Shown in pieces: positions 1 through 10,900 of a DNA stretch of 64,000 bases. Position 1 is the stretch's first letter. Each line of letters starts with the position of its first letter. The notes under the pieces are model-generated. The model was not told where the DNA came from and made no database searches. It worked only from the letters and a program-made list of their open reading frames with translations. Source of the DNA: Chlamydomonas sphaeroides (taxonomy: Eukaryota > Chlorophyta > Chlorophyceae > Chlamydomonadales > Chlamydomonadaceae); NCBI GenBank assembly GCA_001662425.1, contig BDDC01000014.1, forward strand, positions 7,204-71,203, read 5' to 3'. The translations under genes and the position numbers were made by a program.

Positions 1-68
1 CCCGCGGTGCACCGCCGCAACACATACACATGCAGCTCGCGCGGCCGGCGGAGGGTCTAGTCGGCTAT

Positions 69-222
69 GTCCGGCCCGTGGGGTGGGGGCACGGATGTCG
101 GTGTGCCCGTGACCCCTGAAATAGCCCCGGCGACGACCGCATAATGACCGACAGTGTTCGTCTGGTCTGGGTGGCCTCTTTTGGGGGCGAGCCATGCACC
201 CATGCGCAGCTGGGAGGGTTTC
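69..222. repeat. Dispersed repeat, copy A
   Basis: About 155 bp starting at GTCCGGCCCGTGGGGTG closely resemble 56308-56462 in the same orientation, with scattered mismatches (for example both hold GTCTGGTCTGG then TGGCCTCTTTT, and CATGCACCCATGCGCAGCTG). Flanks on both sides are unrelated, so the edges look like those of a short interspersed element or a fragment of a transposon. No coding sequence is recognised inside it. Confidence 0.7.
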
Positions 223-297
223 TCTATCTGTGCAAGATGAGGTCTGTAGGCCGTCCTAACTTGCTTCCCAGGCCCAACCCGCACCGGCAAGCGATGG

Positions 298-681
298 CCA
301 TGTCCTGGTCAAGGGATCAGGGTCGCGTCCCAGACGAGTGTGGGCACGCAGAGCGCTGGTTGACAGGGCGGTGGGCGCCTATGCAAGCAACGCCTCCAAC
401 AATTGGTGGGGGCGGCCGGCAGGCAGCAGCTCAAGATAAAGGACTGAGTGGGTGGCTATGCCCCTTGTCCGGTTCCGGATGGGGCCACCTTGTGTGGGTG
501 AGGAGTCTGAAGGCGATAAGGCGAAGGCGCGGATGTATTCTGTGCGGCGGGGTGCGGCGGGGTGCCTGCCATTGCCGCGCTTCATGTCCGGGTGAGGCGG
601 CCAGGGGTCGCGCCCCAATTGCGTCTCGGCACACACGACGCTGGTTGAGAAGGCGATGGGCGCCTGCTTTTCAACGCCGAT
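298..681. repeat. Diverged direct repeat, about 284 bp period
   Basis: Two blocks, about 298-395 and 582-681, align to each other: each begins CATGTCC, passes through GGGTCGCG, then GCTGGTTGA and ends at GGGCGCCT. They differ by many substitutions and small indels. This suggests an old tandem duplication, possibly part of the same repetitive element as the dispersed repeat just upstream. Open frames across it (for example 144-800) are not supported as genes. Confidence 0.5.
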
Positions 682-1614
682 TTCTAATGAAGCCCCGATG
701 GTCGGGGGCCGGCCGGGAGCCCCAGACGGAGAACGGATTGGGGGTACGCCCCTTCTTCCATTCTGCTGGGGACCTATCTGGGACATGCTCGTCACGGTGA
801 AACAGGGTAATGATAAACTAGAACGAAGTCACAGAAGGAATATCTGTAACCTGCGAAAACGTGAATTCATCGATATCTCCTGCGTAGTCTGGGATGAAAG
901 GTGACGGCAGGCAGGCCACAGGGCCGAAGACAGGAGTGCGGCTGTGCGGCATATCTGAGCGCGTAACGGCGCGTTATCCAGCCGAACATGCTGAGGGGGT
1001 CCGCTGTCTGCTACTGGCGCGGGGCCACGACAACCCAGCCCAACCCAACGCAACGGGAACCGAACCTGTGGAATGGGGTTGGGTCTGCCGCACTTTGGTG
1101 CCAGGTGCCGGATACCTGCGCGTTCCATCGCGTTGTTAGGGACTCACGCTGCCCCCTCCCGCCTCCTGTCTGCAAATTTTGGACCTCCTGCCATCGAAGC
1201 GCGATCCTGATTACCTGTCTGGCTCGCTAACATCAACATCTAGGTGACCAAGCTCACCCTTGCCGCCCGCCGACGCCTGCCGCCGCGTCCGAGGTTGAGG
1301 CCACTATGCGACAGTCAGCAGCAAGCGATGCCCCCACCTTTGCCATCCGAGTGCCAATATGCGTTCATTGGCTGTGCGGATCGGACGCGTCTCGTAGGTG
1401 GTCACGATCGAGGGGGGGGACCAGGGGTGAGGCGGTCGATTGTCCAGGGTACGCCACGCGGCATGTTTGTGGCTTCGCCGCGACGTAATATGCGCAGCTC
1501 TATGCACCACGGTTGCATCGTGTTGCAATCTACGTAGATTCCCTTGCACGGTCGCAAGCGCTTGCCTCTCCGACCCTGTACACATACCGCACAGCTGTGC
1601 ATGAATTCAACATT
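682..1614. other. Non-coding flank upstream of the MATE gene
   Basis: No exon with family similarity or a convincing splice pattern was seen on either strand. The last few hundred bases, which are less GC-rich than the downstream gene, presumably hold the promoter and 5' leader of the MATE gene. No clear TATA box was identified. Confidence 0.4.
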
Positions 1615-4600
1615 ATGCAGAAAATTCAATTACTCTTGTGTAGACAGACCAAATGTCCGCTGCTAGGGCAGCGCAAGGTCGGGCGGCGAGGCCATGCAGC
1701 AGCACGACCTCAAGCTCGGCGCCGAGCGCTGACGCCCAGCGCCTCAGCTGCAGCCTCCTTGCCACATCCAAATCAACCAGATGCAGCAGGACAACGCACG
1801 TACCAGAAGGAGCTGCTAGGGAGGATGGCAGCTTTCCTTGGCCCCGCTACTTTCATCCCGCTGGGTGACCCCCTCATGAGCCTCGTGGATTCCGTAGTTA
1901 TTGGCCAGGTACAATGAACGCCATCCAGGCGTCACCCATGAAAGCCGCAGTCGTGCTACCATGCACAGGCCAGGGGGCCGGGGCTGCCTGCAGCAGGCGC
2001 CCGACACGCCGCCGCGACGTCACGCCTGATCCATGCACCGCCCACAGTCGACCTTGCAGCTGCACCAGCGGATCCTTCTTACGTCCTTAACCTTCCCTCA
2101 CTTCACCTCCCGCCTCATGACTACCGCCCGCCCCATGCAGTTCGCTGGCACAACGCAGTTGGCGGCGCTGGGCCCGGCCAACCTGGTCTTTGCCTTTGCG
2201 CAGTACCTGTTCCAGTCCCTGCAGGTACGGCCCATGGGCAGGCCTTGCACACCATGCGTATGCGGTAGTATTGCGGTTGCAGCGCTGCCTGTAGCGTGCG
2301 GTCAGCACCTGTTGCGGCCCCCTGTGGGTGCGGCCATGGGGCCGGGGTTCCGGGTTCGGCTGGCATCCTCACGGGTACGGCTAGCCGTCTCACGGTGCGC
2401 GACGTAGCGAGTGCTGCGACCGCTGGACAGGGGCAGGGGCGACGGCGGCATGCACACGGGCCGTGGGCCCCGGCCCATGGGCTACAGGGACGGCAGGCGC
2501 CTTCGGCTGCTGGCGCATGCCAAACGCTGGACGGCTGGGCGGGACCCCCGGCAACCCAGGCACTCCTCTCATGCCGCCGCCATACGCTGTACCTCAACCG
2601 CTTACGGGCAACCCGCTCATGTCGAGCAAGCGCTCCGCACATGTGCTACCGGCACAGGCCTGGCGTGGCCGTGTCTCGTCGTCGTGGCAGCGGCGCGCGG
2701 GCCGTGGCGCCCCGTGCTGAGGCCCCTGCCTCACGGGTCGGGCCAGTAGGAGCCGCTGCGTGGGGATGTGACCGCCAGCTCTCTTGTGTGTTCAACTTTT
2801 AGGGCCCTGTGTGTGCGTCCTCGCGGACTGCGCAGCACACCCACCCTGCACCCCTCCCTCCTCCCCACCCCGCCAGGTTGCCAGCCTGTCTCTCATGGCG
2901 GGCTTCCTGCGCGACGGCCGCATCCGGCGTAGCGAGGAGCTGCTGAGCACGGGTGGGCCTGGAGGGCTGGGCAGCAGGGGGTGTGCTAGGCGCGGAGTAC
3001 CTGGTTGCGGAGCCAGCTGGGCGGTCTGTTGCACAGAAGGAGCGACGCGGTGGGGCTGGAGGTCGGACCAGCAGCCGCAGCAGTGCAGGCGACCGCTGCG
3101 GAGCCGCTCGGGCGCGGCAGGACAGCCGCTGTAGGGCCTTGGTGCCGTGGAGGGTGGCCGCCAGAGGACCACCCGACGCAGGGCTAAGGAGGTCAAAGCG
3201 TGAGCGGCCTGGGCTGCTGACTGCGCCCCCGCCCGTTGGCCAGCCCCCAGGGCGATGCGCTGGCGCGTGGCGCCAACCGCCTCCCGCCCTCGCCCCTCGC
3301 ATGCCCTCCCGCCCGCAGCCACTGCTATGGCGGCGGTGTTTGGAGTTGTTACTGCGGCCGTGCTGGTGGTAAGCGGGCGCGTAGTGGGCTGTAGTTGGGG
3401 CATGGCGCCCTCGAGCCCGCCCCCCTTTGCTGCGGCTGCGCAGCTGCCCTGGATGAGCGTGCTGCCGGGTACCCGGCACCCAGAGTCTCAGACGCACGCA
3501 CGCCCCGCTGCTTCCGCCCGCAGTCTGTGCCCGAGGCCATCATCGCGGCGACGGGTGTGCGCGACCCGGCGCTGCTGCCGCTGGCGTCCGAGTACCTGCG
3601 GATACGGGGCCTGGCGCAGCCCGCGGTGCTGGTCACCATGGTGGCGCAGGTGCGTGCCTGTGCGTGCGTGTGCGTGCTTGTGCGTGCTTGTGCGTGCTTG
3701 TGCGTGCTTGTGCGTGCTTGTGTGTGGGTGTGTGGCGGACGTACGGTGACCTGCAACTGGTGCCGTGTGGTCAAGCAGGACTTGGGTGAAGTGCTGAGGG
3801 CTCGTTGCGCGGAGGCGCTACGTTTGCCATGCATTAGCCCTGCCGCCCTCCATCCCCTCCCCAGTCCGGCCTGCTGGCGCAGCAGGATTCGCTCACGCCC
3901 GCGATGACCGTGGCCGTCACCGTGGCCGTCAGCCTCATGGGCAGGTGCGGCGGGGCCGGTCGTACCGTCGTACATGGAACTGCCGCGGTGCGGTTCAACG
4001 ATGCAGGGCGTACCGCCCAGCTAGCTGCCGCCCTGGCGGTCAGCCGCCAGGGCGGGTGCGGCCGGGCGCCTGGCGCCGCCACGCCCTGTGGCGATGTGGT
4101 GTTGCGGCTCGACTGGTCGGTGCATGGCGCGCCATCAGTCATGGCCCGCTGCCGCAGTCGGCCTGCTGCCGCGCGAGCTGCGCCGGCGCCAGCAGCCAGG
4201 CCCCGCGCCTTGCCTTCTCTGTCGTCCCCTTGCTTGCCCGCCCGCCTCCCCCACCCGACGACCCCCATGTCCCCGCCCCGCAGCGTCATCTTCGTGGCCG
4301 GCCTGGGCTGGGGCCTGACGGGCGCGGCCATCACTACCGTAGCCTGCCAGTACGTGGGCGTGGCGGCGCTGCTGTACGCGCTGTCGGTGCGTGGCAAGGT
4401 GCGCGAGTGGCGTCGTACGGCTGACCGCCGCACGGGGCTAGCGGCATCTAGACGCGATGAGGCGCTCCGCGTGCGGGCGGTCGGTCAGGATCAGCAGCTG
4501 GGCGTAACCCACGCGGCGACGCCTTACCCGGCCCCGCCACCTGGCCAATGCTTGGCGGCTGCCGCGGCTGGAGTTATCCAGCTGAGGGGGCCTCCACTAG

Positions 4601-6661
4601 CTAGGGGCTCCGCTGTTCGCACACAGCGACGTGGTGTGCTGGCGCGCCCCCAATCCCTTGCTGCTTGGCCCCATGCCGGCGCGGCCCCGGCGCATCCCAG
4701 GTCCGCATCCGGCTGACGTGGCCGCGGCTGGAGGTGGTGCGGCAGCTGCTGTCCACCATGGGCCCCCTGTCCATCACCTACCTGTGCAAGAACGTGTCCT
4801 ACCTCTTCATCCGTGAGCCGGGGGCCGGACCCGCTGCGCTTGGCTGGCTCGCATGCCTGCCTGGCTGGGCTGCATGCGACCGCAGCGCAGCGCAGCGTGG
4901 CGCTACGCGGGGCCGCCCCTGCTGCGCGTGCCGCTGTGCGGGGTCGTGAGGGCCGCCGCTGATGCCGGTGCCGATGCGGGCGCCCGTGCTGGCCCTCCGC
5001 AGAGACGGCTGCCGCCTCGCTGGCGACCACCAAGCTGGCCGCCCACCAGGCGCTGTTCGCCGTGTGGAACGTGAGCGCGGGGCACGGCCGCGCCAGCTGC
5101 GCTGCACAGGGGAACGTGCCAAGCTCCAACGGCCCGACCCAGCAATCCAGCGCCGCTCTGCTCGGGCCCTGGCCCCGATGACGCCCTCCGCTCCCACACC
5201 CCACGCCCCACACCGCCACCCTCCGCAGCTGCTGGCCTGGACGGTGACGCCCTTTGAGCAGGCCGCGCTCACCTACCTGCCCGGCACCCGCGGCTGGCGC
5301 AAGGGCGCGGGCATCAAGCTGCTCGTGACGATGGGCGCCGTAGCGGGCGTGGCGTGTGGAGGGCTGCTGGCGGCGCTGGTGTGGGCGGTGCCCCAGGTGG
5401 GGCCCGGCTGGGGCGGGTTAGGGCGCTGGAAGGTCCGCAGAGCGGCACGGCATCTGGGGCGCTGTCAGGGCTGTGGCGGTGTAGGCCTGAGCGTGCGCCG
5501 CCCACGCTCTTCTTAGCCCATTGCGCAACGCCCGCAACCTAATGCCCGTCCGCAGGCCTTCACGCGCGACGCCAGCGTGTGGCCCCACATGCGCGGCGTG
5601 GTGGGGCTGGCGTCCGTGTCCATGCTGGCCCTGGGGGCGGACGTGGTGGCCAGGTGCGGCCTGCAGCCCGCTCCGCTGGAGGCGCGGCGATGGCGCTGCT
5701 GCGGGCGGGATGGCCAGCTACGCAGCATGCGGCCCAGCCCTGCGGGAGCCCATGCGGGAGCCGCAGCCCGCCCGTGCTGCTGCGCCCGAGGGCGCAAGGG
5801 GGCGGGTTGCGCTGGGGCCTCGCGGACAGGGGCCGCATGCGCGGCCACGTGACTTGGCCTGCGCACGCCCTGACACCGCTCCCCCCTCTCTCGCCGCCCG
5901 TGCGCCCCGTCTCCGCAGCGGCGTCAACATTGGCATGGGCGACGCGCGCTACGTGGCTCAGTCCTACGTCATCACGCTGGCGGCGCTGGCGGCCTTCATG
6001 ACCGCCAGCAGGACGCTGGGCTGGGAGCTGGCGGGAGGTGAGGCCAGCGGGCGGGCGGGCGCCCTGGGCGCCCCCAGGGGCTCGGCACGGGCGAGGCAGC
6101 TGCTCAGCTCAGCACAGCGTGGCTGTGGACCGCGGCTGCAAGCGCCCTGCGCCCTGGTCTCCCTCGTCTGCCGACGGAAGCCTGATCGCGTGTGCCCTCG
6201 GCCCTTACCCCTTCCCCGCCCCTTGCCGCGCGCCCGCAGTCTGGGCCGGCCTGTTTGTGTTTTTCGGCGTGCGCGCGCTGCAGAGCTTTGGCCGCATGCT
6301 CTCGCGCCACCTCACGCCCGAAGCGCTGGCGGAGCCGGCGGAGGGCTCGCTCGACGACGGTGGCGGCCTGTTTGGGGGGCCGCGGCCCGGTGCCGCCGCC
6401 GCTACGCTGTGGTCCATGGACATCGACCACGACAACCTGGTCGTGACGAGCGCCGACTCGATAACGGAGGAGGTGGACGGGGGCCACGTTAGCAAATGGA
6501 GCATGGACAGGGCGGCGGAGGTGGCGATAGCGGCGATGGAGGCCAAGGCGAGCGCGAGCGGGACGGGGGCGGGGGAAGTGACGGCGGGGGAGGGGCAGAG
6601 GCTGGGCGGAGAGCGGACGCAGCCCGACGGCGGGCAAGGGGCTGGCGGCGCAGGCCGCTAG
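1615..6661 (+). CDS. Plastid-type MATE family efflux transporter
   Basis: Multidrug and toxic compound extrusion (MATE) antiporter, predicted to export organic solutes against H+ or Na+ across a membrane. Thirteen exons close in frame to 603 residues: 1615-1908, 2141-2224, 2877-2952, 3319-3368, 3524-3649, 3865-3944, 4284-4398, 4701-4812, 5003-5070, 5229-5396, 5556-5653, 5919-6037, 6240-6661. After an Arg/Ala/Ser-rich N-terminus resembling a transit peptide, residues about 70-500 carry the MATE helices, including PLMSLVDSVVIGQ, the membrane segment FAGTTQLAALGPANLVFAFA, LASEYLRIRGLAQPA and TTKLAAHQALFAVWN. These resemble the plant DTX44-47/EDS5 chloroplast branch more than the vacuolar branch. 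The hydrophilic C-terminal tail of about 110 residues is Ala/Gly/Glu-rich. Start chosen as the ATG that keeps an in-frame basic leader; another upstream in-frame ATG cannot be excluded. Transported substrate unknown. Confidence 0.88.
3650..3730. repeat. 10-bp minisatellite TGTGCGTGCT in a MATE intron
   Basis: Directly after the donor site of MATE exon 5 there are about six tandem copies of TGTGCGTGCT, grading into TGTGTG. It is confined to the intron and does not alter the protein. Confidence 0.85.
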
Positions 6662-7926
6662 CGGAGGCGTGGCGGGCTCGCGGGTTGGCGGTCGTTGTGG
6701 GGCCTCCCCCGGACGCAGAGAGGCGTGAGCATTTGTGTGAGCGAGGGCGGGGCGAGAGCTGGGGGCAGTGTGGTGTGAGTGAGAGCGGGCGGGGTGAGCG
6801 CGGGGGAGGGGTGGCATGCGATGTTGGGGGTGTTGGCGGGGTGGCATCATGTGGGGGTCAAGGGTACGGGTGGTGGCACGGGGCTGGGCGTGCCTCGCAC
6901 CAGGCGGGGCCGTGACGGGGGCCCAGTGCCAGCGCGCATTGCGCTGCGGGCCGCAACCGGAGGGCCAACAACAGGCGGGACTCTTTGGCGGCTTACCATA
7001 CGGTACCTAGCCAGCATGCTAGTAGCTGAATGAGCAGTGGTGGTGCTGTGGGGAGGGGCGCTGTAGAGGTGGGCGCCACCGCACGACCTGGCACAGGGCG
7101 CCAACCGCGATGGGATGTCGGTGTGCTGGCTGTCCGCCAGTCGCGTGCGGTCGTGGCATTGGGGTGGGCCATGGAGGCCTGACGGCTGGGGCGCTGGCCG
7201 GAGGCAGTGGGCCACGTCGCCTGGGGGCAGTGCGGCTGATGTAGCTGGCGCGGGGATATGGGCGGCTGCGCTCCACCGCTGCAGGCTGCCGCTCAATTCA
7301 TGTAGAGCTCTGGTCTGGCCCTGGTGCGGCGGCCCCACCCTATGCCGCGTGCTTGCACAGGCAAGGTGGGACAGCAAAGCCAGCAGGCCAGGAAAGCGAC
7401 GCGAGGCAACGACACGGCGCGCCCAGGCGTCGTCACGCCCAAGCAGTCCACCACAGCCCACGCGACTCCAACCTTGCCATCCTACTTTCTACAATGCCGA
7501 TGCGCACGCTCGCGCTGCCTTCGTCCGTTCTGCCTCGCGCGCAGGCCGCACACCACGCCCTGACGCCCACCACCGCGGTCCTCGACACGCGCCCTGCAAC
7601 CCCCAGCCCAGACGATTGCCCTTCGCGGCCGTTCCCCGCACCGTTCTACGCGGCACACACTGTGGACTCGTCATGTCCTCAACACCCCTGTGAAGGTTCC
7701 GAATGCAGGTTTGCGGCCAAGGTGCCACACAGCCCAGCGAAGGCTCGTCTGTGCACAACTCACTCCATGGCCCATGTCCCACCGCCCATGCTGGCCGCAC
7801 TGCTGCATCACCACGCCGCCCTAGCTCCTTCCCATCACCCTCATCTCTGTAATACCCCACTCCCAGCCACCTCCCTCCAGGGCCTTGTGCCTCCTTCCGC
7901 CAGCACCATCAGCAGCCCGCGCCGCG
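6662..7926. other. Convergent intergenic region, MATE and TOR1-like 3' ends
   Basis: This 1.26 kb spacer lies between two genes that point towards each other, so it should hold both 3' untranslated regions and poly(A) sites. It starts G-rich, then becomes more mixed in composition after about 6.95 kb. No family match, tRNA or spliced exon series was found. Confidence 0.5.
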
Positions 7927-10900
7927 TCACGCCGCCGCGCCCTTGGCGCCCTTGGTGGGGCTCGCCATGGCCGCAAAGTCCTTTTGCAGCTGCGAGAACT
8001 GCCCCTGCAGCGCGTTGTAGCTAGGGGCGGCCCAGGCCGACAGCGGCGCCCGCGCCGCCAGTGCTGCCACCACAGCCGGCGATTGCCGCTCCGCGACCAG
8101 CGGCGACGACGGCTCCGGCTCCGGCGTGACCGAGAACGTCGAGTGCTCTGCGGCCGCGTAGGCGCCGTCAGGCTGCTGCTGGTAGGACGGCTGCTGCTGC
8201 TGGTAGGGCTGCTGCTGCTGCTGCTGCTGCTGCTGGTACGGCGGCGCGGCGAGCTGCGCCAGCGCGGCGACGGTGCGGGGCGAGTCGGGCATCGACCAGT
8301 GCGTGCGCAGCGTGGCGGCCAGCAGCGCCACCTTGTCGTACAGCTTTCGTACAGGGCGAGAAAGGGGGAGGGCGCAGCGCCGGGTGTAGAGAATGTGTGC
8401 TGCCTCAAGCCTTCTAGACATACCGGCGCAATACACAGCGAGCAAACACAACGTGCGAGCTGCCTGTCTGCTCTACAATGAGCCGGAGCGCGGGACAGAG
8501 GCGCGCTCCAGGCCGGGTAAGGCATGGGCACCATCGTACGCTGAGACAGCCACCGCAGCGCATGCGCGCTCTGGCGGCGCCGCTGCGGCACGAGCTGACC
8601 CCCAAGAGCCACACGGCTCTGCGTGCTGCCACCAACACCATGAAAGCCCAACCGTGCTCAGCACTGCTCTTACCGCGGGGTCCGTGACCTGCGGCTGAGC
8701 GCTCCGCAGCCCCGCCATCACCGCCGGCCGCATGTCGGGCGGCGGCTGGAAGCGGTTGTTCTCCTCGTCCGCCAGCCGCCACAGCCACGGCACCATGCGG
8801 CTCAGCATCGCCGTGTCCTGGGAGGGCAGGCGGGGCAGTGGGTGCTTGCGGCACGTACTGACATGGCTCTGTTGACCCGCTTGCCGCTTCCCACTGCGGC
8901 GAGGGCATGCGGTGCTGGGCCAGGCAGCCGGCATCACGATCTGCCCTACATCTTCCCCAAGCAGGCAAGGGCATGCACATGTGTGGGTCCGCTCACCACT
9001 CGCTGCGCCGCCAGCAGCGTCACGAACTTGGCCAGCAGCTCCAGGCACAGCTCGCCGCCCAGCTCGTTCCAGGAGGGCCCCGTGCGCTGCATGAGCCGCA
9101 GCAGCCCCATGTCGCCCGGCCGCCCGCTGGCCAGCGCCTCGCGGTAGGCGGAGCGCAGGTCGGAGTAGGGCGCGCCCGAGGCCAGGGAGGCGCCCGAGGC
9201 GGACGGCGTCAGCTCCTGCGGGACAGGAGCCGCACAAAGCCGCCGGCGCCACACGCGAATCAGCATAGCGAGCATGTGTGTGGCTCGGTAGCGCCCCTGC
9301 CTGCGTTGTGGCCCGTCGTAGCAGTAGCGCAGCGGCAGCACCACCTGTGTTAATGACATGCGGCGGCGGCTTGCGAGACAGGAGCGCCGCCGGGGCGCAG
9401 GCTGCGGCGCACCTGGCTGGCCCTCACGGCGGGCGACGGCGGCGGCAGCTGCAGAGACACACGCGGGCTGGCCACGCCGCCGTCGACCGCCAGCGCGGCC
9501 AGGCGGCTGCCGCCGGGGCCGGCGGTGGCGAGCGGCATCAGCGGCGAGGTGGGGCGCATGGTCTGATTGAGCAGCCAGGAGGAGTCGGGCGCGGCACTGA
9601 AGGACGACGACAGCTCGTGCTGGGGCGGCGGCGGCGAGGGCGAGGGCGGGACCTGCGGGGTGCGCAGGGGCCGGCAGCACGGTGGTATGCGAGGGAGGTA
9701 CGCAGCTGCGTCACAGTATACGAGCCATGGCAGTGCCTAGATGCCAGGTGGGCTTGCGGCGCAGCTACGTTGTAGCCGGCGGCGGTGCGGCGAGACAGCT
9801 CCTGCCTCAGTGGCGCCGGGAGAAGAGGGCGATGATGGGGAGAGGGGGGACGGTCGCCGACACGGCCGGCCAGGCTGCCACGCATCGAAACGGCGGAAGT
9901 GCCGGAGTGCGAGGCACCAGCAACAACAACACAGCCAGAGCAGTGGCGCGGTGGCATGCGCTCCCCAGGCTTGCCTGCAGGGCCGGTGGCGGCGTCTGGA
10001 AGTGCCCGGCCGGCAGCAGCGGCGGCAACGAGGCGGCCGAGGGGTTGGCGGACGGCTGCCCCTGCGCCGCCTCCAGAGCGCTCTGCAGGCTGCGGACCTG
10101 GGCCTGGCGGAACCGGCGCGGCGGAGGTGGGGACGCACGGAAGCGAGGGGAGCTGTGTTCCTCCGTGAGGCACCCACAAGCCCGCAGTCAAGCGCTATGT
10201 GCACCTTCAAGTTGCAGTCCAACAACAGTGCTTGACTAGCACGCGGCTGCCGCACCTGCAACTCGGCCATCTGCTGCTGCATGGCTACCCACGCCTCCAC
10301 CGGCACCGCGACAGTGCCGGCCGCGGCCGGGCTGGGTGCGGCGGCGTAGGGCGAGGGCGCGGAGGGCGCCGGCAGCGCGGCAGCGGCCGGTGGCGGCGCC
10401 GCGGCCCAGGCGGTGCTCGGTCGCCGCGAGGCTGCGCTGTCTGAGCGAGGCAGCCCCGGCGGCAGCGTTGCCGGTGGCTGCTCGGGCGTCGGCTGGCGGG
10501 CCGAGGCTGCGGGACGCGAGCCGGGGAGAGGAGGGAGGGACCGTGCAGTTGGGCGGCGGAGCAGCGGCACGGCCACGCAGGTGGAGCCGTTGTAGTTGGC
10601 AGAGTCGAGGGCGTCCCTGCCTCACTGGGCCGGCATGGCGCACCCGCGGACGCCTGGCGCGAGAAGGTGGGCGGGCCTCCAGAGCCCATCATGAGTAGGG
10701 CCTCGTCCTCCAGGGGCCGGGCAGAGGGCTGCGGCTCCTCCCGCGACCGCACCGACCACTGCGGCGGGCGGCAGGAGGAGGAGGAGGTGGGGGATGGGAG
10801 GCCGGGGCCCGCGGGCAGGGAAACCAGGCAAATTGCAGATGGCAGTGGAAGAGCGAGGAGGGAACAGGTCTCGGAGGCAAGGCGCTGGCCGCTGCACCAA

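Noticed and set aside
144..800. 218-codon open frame at the left edge
   Set aside because: It covers the dispersed and direct repeats, lacks family features, and the second repeat copy at 56.3 kb does not conserve the frame.
3650..3730. TGTGCGTGCT tandem considered as telomeric sequence
   Set aside because: Chlorophyte telomeres are TTTTAGGG or TTTAGGG types; this is an intronic minisatellite within a gene.
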